From the NCBI GenBank assembly GCA_020250125.1, contig JADCEL010000012.1:1-42419 (forward strand): a stretch of DNA of 42,419 nucleotides. The letters run 5' to 3'. This document shows positions 40,575-42,419 of this stretch, in pieces; position 1 is the stretch's first letter; every line of letters starts with the position of its first letter. The DNA is from Rhodobacter sp. Its GTDB lineage: Bacteria > Pseudomonadota > Alphaproteobacteria > Rhodobacterales > Rhodobacteraceae. Under the pieces are notes generated by a model. That model was not told where the DNA came from. It did not search any database and saw only the letters and a program-made list of their open reading frames with translations. The position numbers and the translations under genes are program-made.

Positions 40575-40906
40575 CGGATGCGGTCCTTGGCAAAGGGATG
40601 GGTCTGGCACGGCGGCGGTGCGCAAGGCACCCTGTCCCGGCGACTGAAGCTCAGCGCGCCGGGCCGGTAATTCGCATCGGGTGGGGTGCTGTCCGATCCA
40701 TCATGCCGGGGCTTATAGACGGGGGCAGCGCCCCGGTCCAGTGCGCTGCGGGGATTATCCTGTGGGTGCGGGACCGGCGTGGCAGGTGCAACGCGACGAT
40801 GGGACCTGATGGAAGACGTGACCTGCATCCCATCCGTGCCGTCAGAGGCCCCGCATCCGTCGCGGGGGCACGGCTGCCCTGACGGTCGTTGCGGAAACCG
40901 CCCCGA
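40575..40906. other. Gap of about 330 bp between ileS and the DUF2339-like gene
   Basis: No recognisable gene on either strand; frames are short and compositionally biased. The ileS promoter should lie here, but I found no convincing boxes. An AAGGA sequence about 9 bases before the ileS ATG serves as its ribosome site. Confidence 0.45.
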
Positions 40907-41995
40907 TCAGACCGGCCCGCCCCAAAGCCGGACACGTTCCAGCAACAGACCGATCAGCGCCAGCGCCGCGAATACCAGCAGCATGTGCTGAAGTGAGCTT
41001 TCCGCCCGTGGAACATACACGGCAAACGGTGCCATCGCAGCACCTGTCATGCCCAGCAGCAGCAGCAGGGGGCTCTTCACCCCGCTGAGGATAGCGGCGA
41101 AGGCCGAAATCAGAAGCAAAGCCCCAAACACAAGATGTCCGGCGTCTTCTGTCTGGACAAGACCCTCTGCGACCAGCACGGCACAGGCGCTGTACAGCAG
41201 AAAAAGGCCCGCTCCTGCGCAGATGAAGGGCAGAAAGGCGATGCCCTGGCTGGGCCTGCGTTTCAGTCTGCGCTCGGCCCATGCGCCGTAAACCATAAGG
41301 CCAAAGCCGAGGCCAACCGCAACGCCAACCTGAACCCATGGGCTCAGCGGGTTGAAAAGCAAGCCCCATCTGCTGCCGGCGGGCCCAAACATCAATCCGG
41401 CAGCCACCAGAACACCGGCAACACCGACGCCGAGCCAGGTGCCCGCCCTGTTGGCGCGATGCGGTTCCGGGGCGCCGGCCTCAGCCAGGGCATTTTCCCG
41501 GACAATGCCCGTTTCCGGTACCTCTGCCGCGATGGCCCGGTCCGTTCTCGGGGCTACGGCCTGCTGAATCCTGTCGACCTGAGCGACCAGCCTTGCCTGG
41601 ATCAGGCAGATAAACAGCAACGACCAGGGCCAGAGAAAGATCGGCAACAGCACGGCAGCGACCGACATCCAGTTTCGCCTCAGCTTGCGCAGAAGCGGTT
41701 CCTTCGCCGGGACTGTGCCCGCAGCCACCGGGTGCGGCGAAAGGGGCAGCGTTTCGCCGGTGCCGCTGGTCACCTGGTCCTGGCCCGGCAAGGCACCGGC
41801 ATCATCAGGGGCGGCTCGCACGGTCATGACACCGGTGCTTTGGCCGGCCACGCCCTGCTGCGACGGGATCATGCGCTGCAGACCGGCGATGCGTGACGCA
41901 AGCCGCCACTGACTGATCGCAACCGCTGCCAGAAGGAATGGCAAAATCCATAAGACAGCATTGTACGACCAGATCATGAACTGAGCAAACAACAT
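40907..41995 (-). CDS. Shortened DUF2339-like membrane protein
   Basis: From the ATG at 41995, with GGAGG 7 bases upstream, the 362-residue protein has a hydrophobic N-terminal helix, a Pro/Ala/Thr-rich soluble stretch of about 60 residues and then a series of helices. FNPLSPWVQVGVAVGLGFGLMVYGAWAERRL, CAGAGLFLLYSACAVLVAEGL and SGVKSPLLLLLGMTGAAMAPF match the beginning of DUF2339 membrane proteins as I remember them. Those proteins normally have many more helices (often 700-1000 residues), so this one appears to stop early, after six or seven helices. Either it is truncated or it is a short relative. Function unknown. Confidence 0.6.
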   Translation of the reverse strand: MLFAQFMIWSYNAVLWILPFLLAAVAISQWRLASRIAGLQRMIPSQQGVAGQSTGVMTVRAAPDDAGALPGQDQVTSGTGETLPLSPHPVAAGTVPAKEPLLRKLRRNWMSVAAVLLPIFLWPWSLLFICLIQARLVAQVDRIQQAVAPRTDRAIAAEVPETGIVRENALAEAGAPEPHRANRAGTWLGVGVAGVLVAAGLMFGPAGSRWGLLFNPLSPWVQVGVAVGLGFGLMVYGAWAERRLKRRPSQGIAFLPFICAGAGLFLLYSACAVLVAEGLVQTEDAGHLVFGALLLISAFAAILSGVKSPLLLLLGMTGAAMAPFAVYVPRAESSLQHMLLVFAALALIGLLLERVRLWGGPV

Positions 41996-42240
41996 CGGGG
42001 AACCTCCAGGACCATCAGCCCACGCGGGTTGGGCGGTGCAGGACAGTCGCGCAGGCTTCTTGCAGGAAACCTGACCAAACTGCCATGATGCGCCCCGCCC
42101 CCGGGTATCTTTTGTGTCCGCGATCAGCCCCGCCAGTACGCGGGACGCGCCGGGTGCTTCTTTGGCGCAGAGGGGTAAAGGGCGGCACAGGTCACGGGGC
42201 GGAACCGGCGAAAGACCTTGCGCCGCACAAAAGGCCGGGG
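41996..42240. other. Upstream region of the DUF2339-like gene
   Basis: About 245 bp before the repeat copy at the right edge. It must hold the promoter of the membrane-protein gene, but no clear boxes are visible. The gene's frame stays open through it without motifs. Confidence 0.4.
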
Positions 42241-42419
42241 CCATCGCCCCTGCCACAGCGCCACGCTGCCCCTTGGCCCGCCGGGGGCCAAAGCCCCCGG
42301 CCAGCGCCCGACCCGCCCATGGCGGGCGCTTTGCACCCGCCGGGTCGGGCGCTGGCCTTCTGCTGTTCCCGGACCTGCCGCACCGTAACGCGCGGGCGGG
42401 GGAAACGCGCTGCGTTTCC
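42241..42419 (+). repeat. Dispersed GC-rich repeat, copy E (cut by the window edge)
   Basis: CCATCGCCCCTGCC, GGGGGCCAAAGCCCCC, CCAGCGCCCGACCC, GGGTCGGGCGCTGGCC and then CGCGCGGGCGGGGGAAACGC with GCGTTTCC at the very end. This matches copy A (30608-30806) in order, spacing and orientation. Confidence 0.8.

Noticed and set aside
1-42419. CRISPR arrays, rRNA genes and riboswitches
   Set aside because: No regularly spaced direct repeats, no rRNA sequence and no recognisable riboswitch core were seen on either strand.

Overview
The window is GC-rich DNA from an alphaproteobacterium, most probably a Rhodobacteraceae member (Paracoccus/Rhodobacter/Gemmobacter type). This rests on the leuC-leuD-leuB arrangement, the single-chain pyruvate carboxylase, the SbmA/BacA-type transporter, the MocE-type ferredoxin and the overall gene style. 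No 16S or other decisive marker is present, so the genus is inference.

Layout. (1) 1-140: 5' end of an IS630-type transposase leaving the window on the left. (2) 0.8-8.6 kb: a tetritol-type locus. A minus-strand operon (sugar ABC ATPase, permease, binding protein, GolD/DthD-like dehydrogenase, DhaK, DhaL) diverges from an RpiB/EryI-like isomerase and a SorC regulator. The enzymes match the three steps of D-threitol breakdown to D-erythrose 4-phosphate. (3) 9.0-17.7 kb: a second carbohydrate locus, and the most unusual part of the window. An SMP-30 lactonase diverges from a GntR/FCD regulator, an enolase-superfamily dehydratase, a complete sugar ABC importer, an SDR, a MocD-like di-iron oxygenase, a PanB-like protein that has lost most PanB catalytic residues, and a MocE-like Rieske ferredoxin. 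A perfect 17-bp palindromic operator sits between the divergent genes. (4) 17.7-26.3 kb: core-type DNA with a SOUL protein and leuC, leuD and leuB, interrupted by a DUF3800 gene between leuC and leuD and an EEP-family protein before leuB, then a DMT exporter and tRNA-Pro(CGG). (5) 26.3-35.3 kb: an ornithine-cyclodeaminase remnant cut by a repeat, sbmA, a secreted alkyl sulfatase, a repeat-rich stretch, pyc, a MAPEG protein and tRNA-Gly(GCC). (6) 35.3-42.4 kb: an Abi/HEPN-type gene next to a candidate structured small RNA, a 2-hydroxyacid dehydrogenase, ileS, a shortened DUF2339-like membrane protein, and a repeat running off the right edge.

How the genes work together. Locus 2 imports a C4 (possibly C5) polyol, oxidises it to a ketose, phosphorylates it with a split DAK kinase and isomerises it into the pentose phosphate pathway. 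Locus 3 looks like a non-phosphorylative sugar-acid route (dehydrogenase, lactonase, dehydratase, possible aldol-type enzyme) combined with an oxygenase pair of the rhizopine MocD/MocE type. That would suit an O-methylated or otherwise modified sugar or inositol derivative, but the substrate is inferred, not seen. A dispersed GC-rich two-module repeat family occurs at least five times, always in the same orientation, in gaps between genes.
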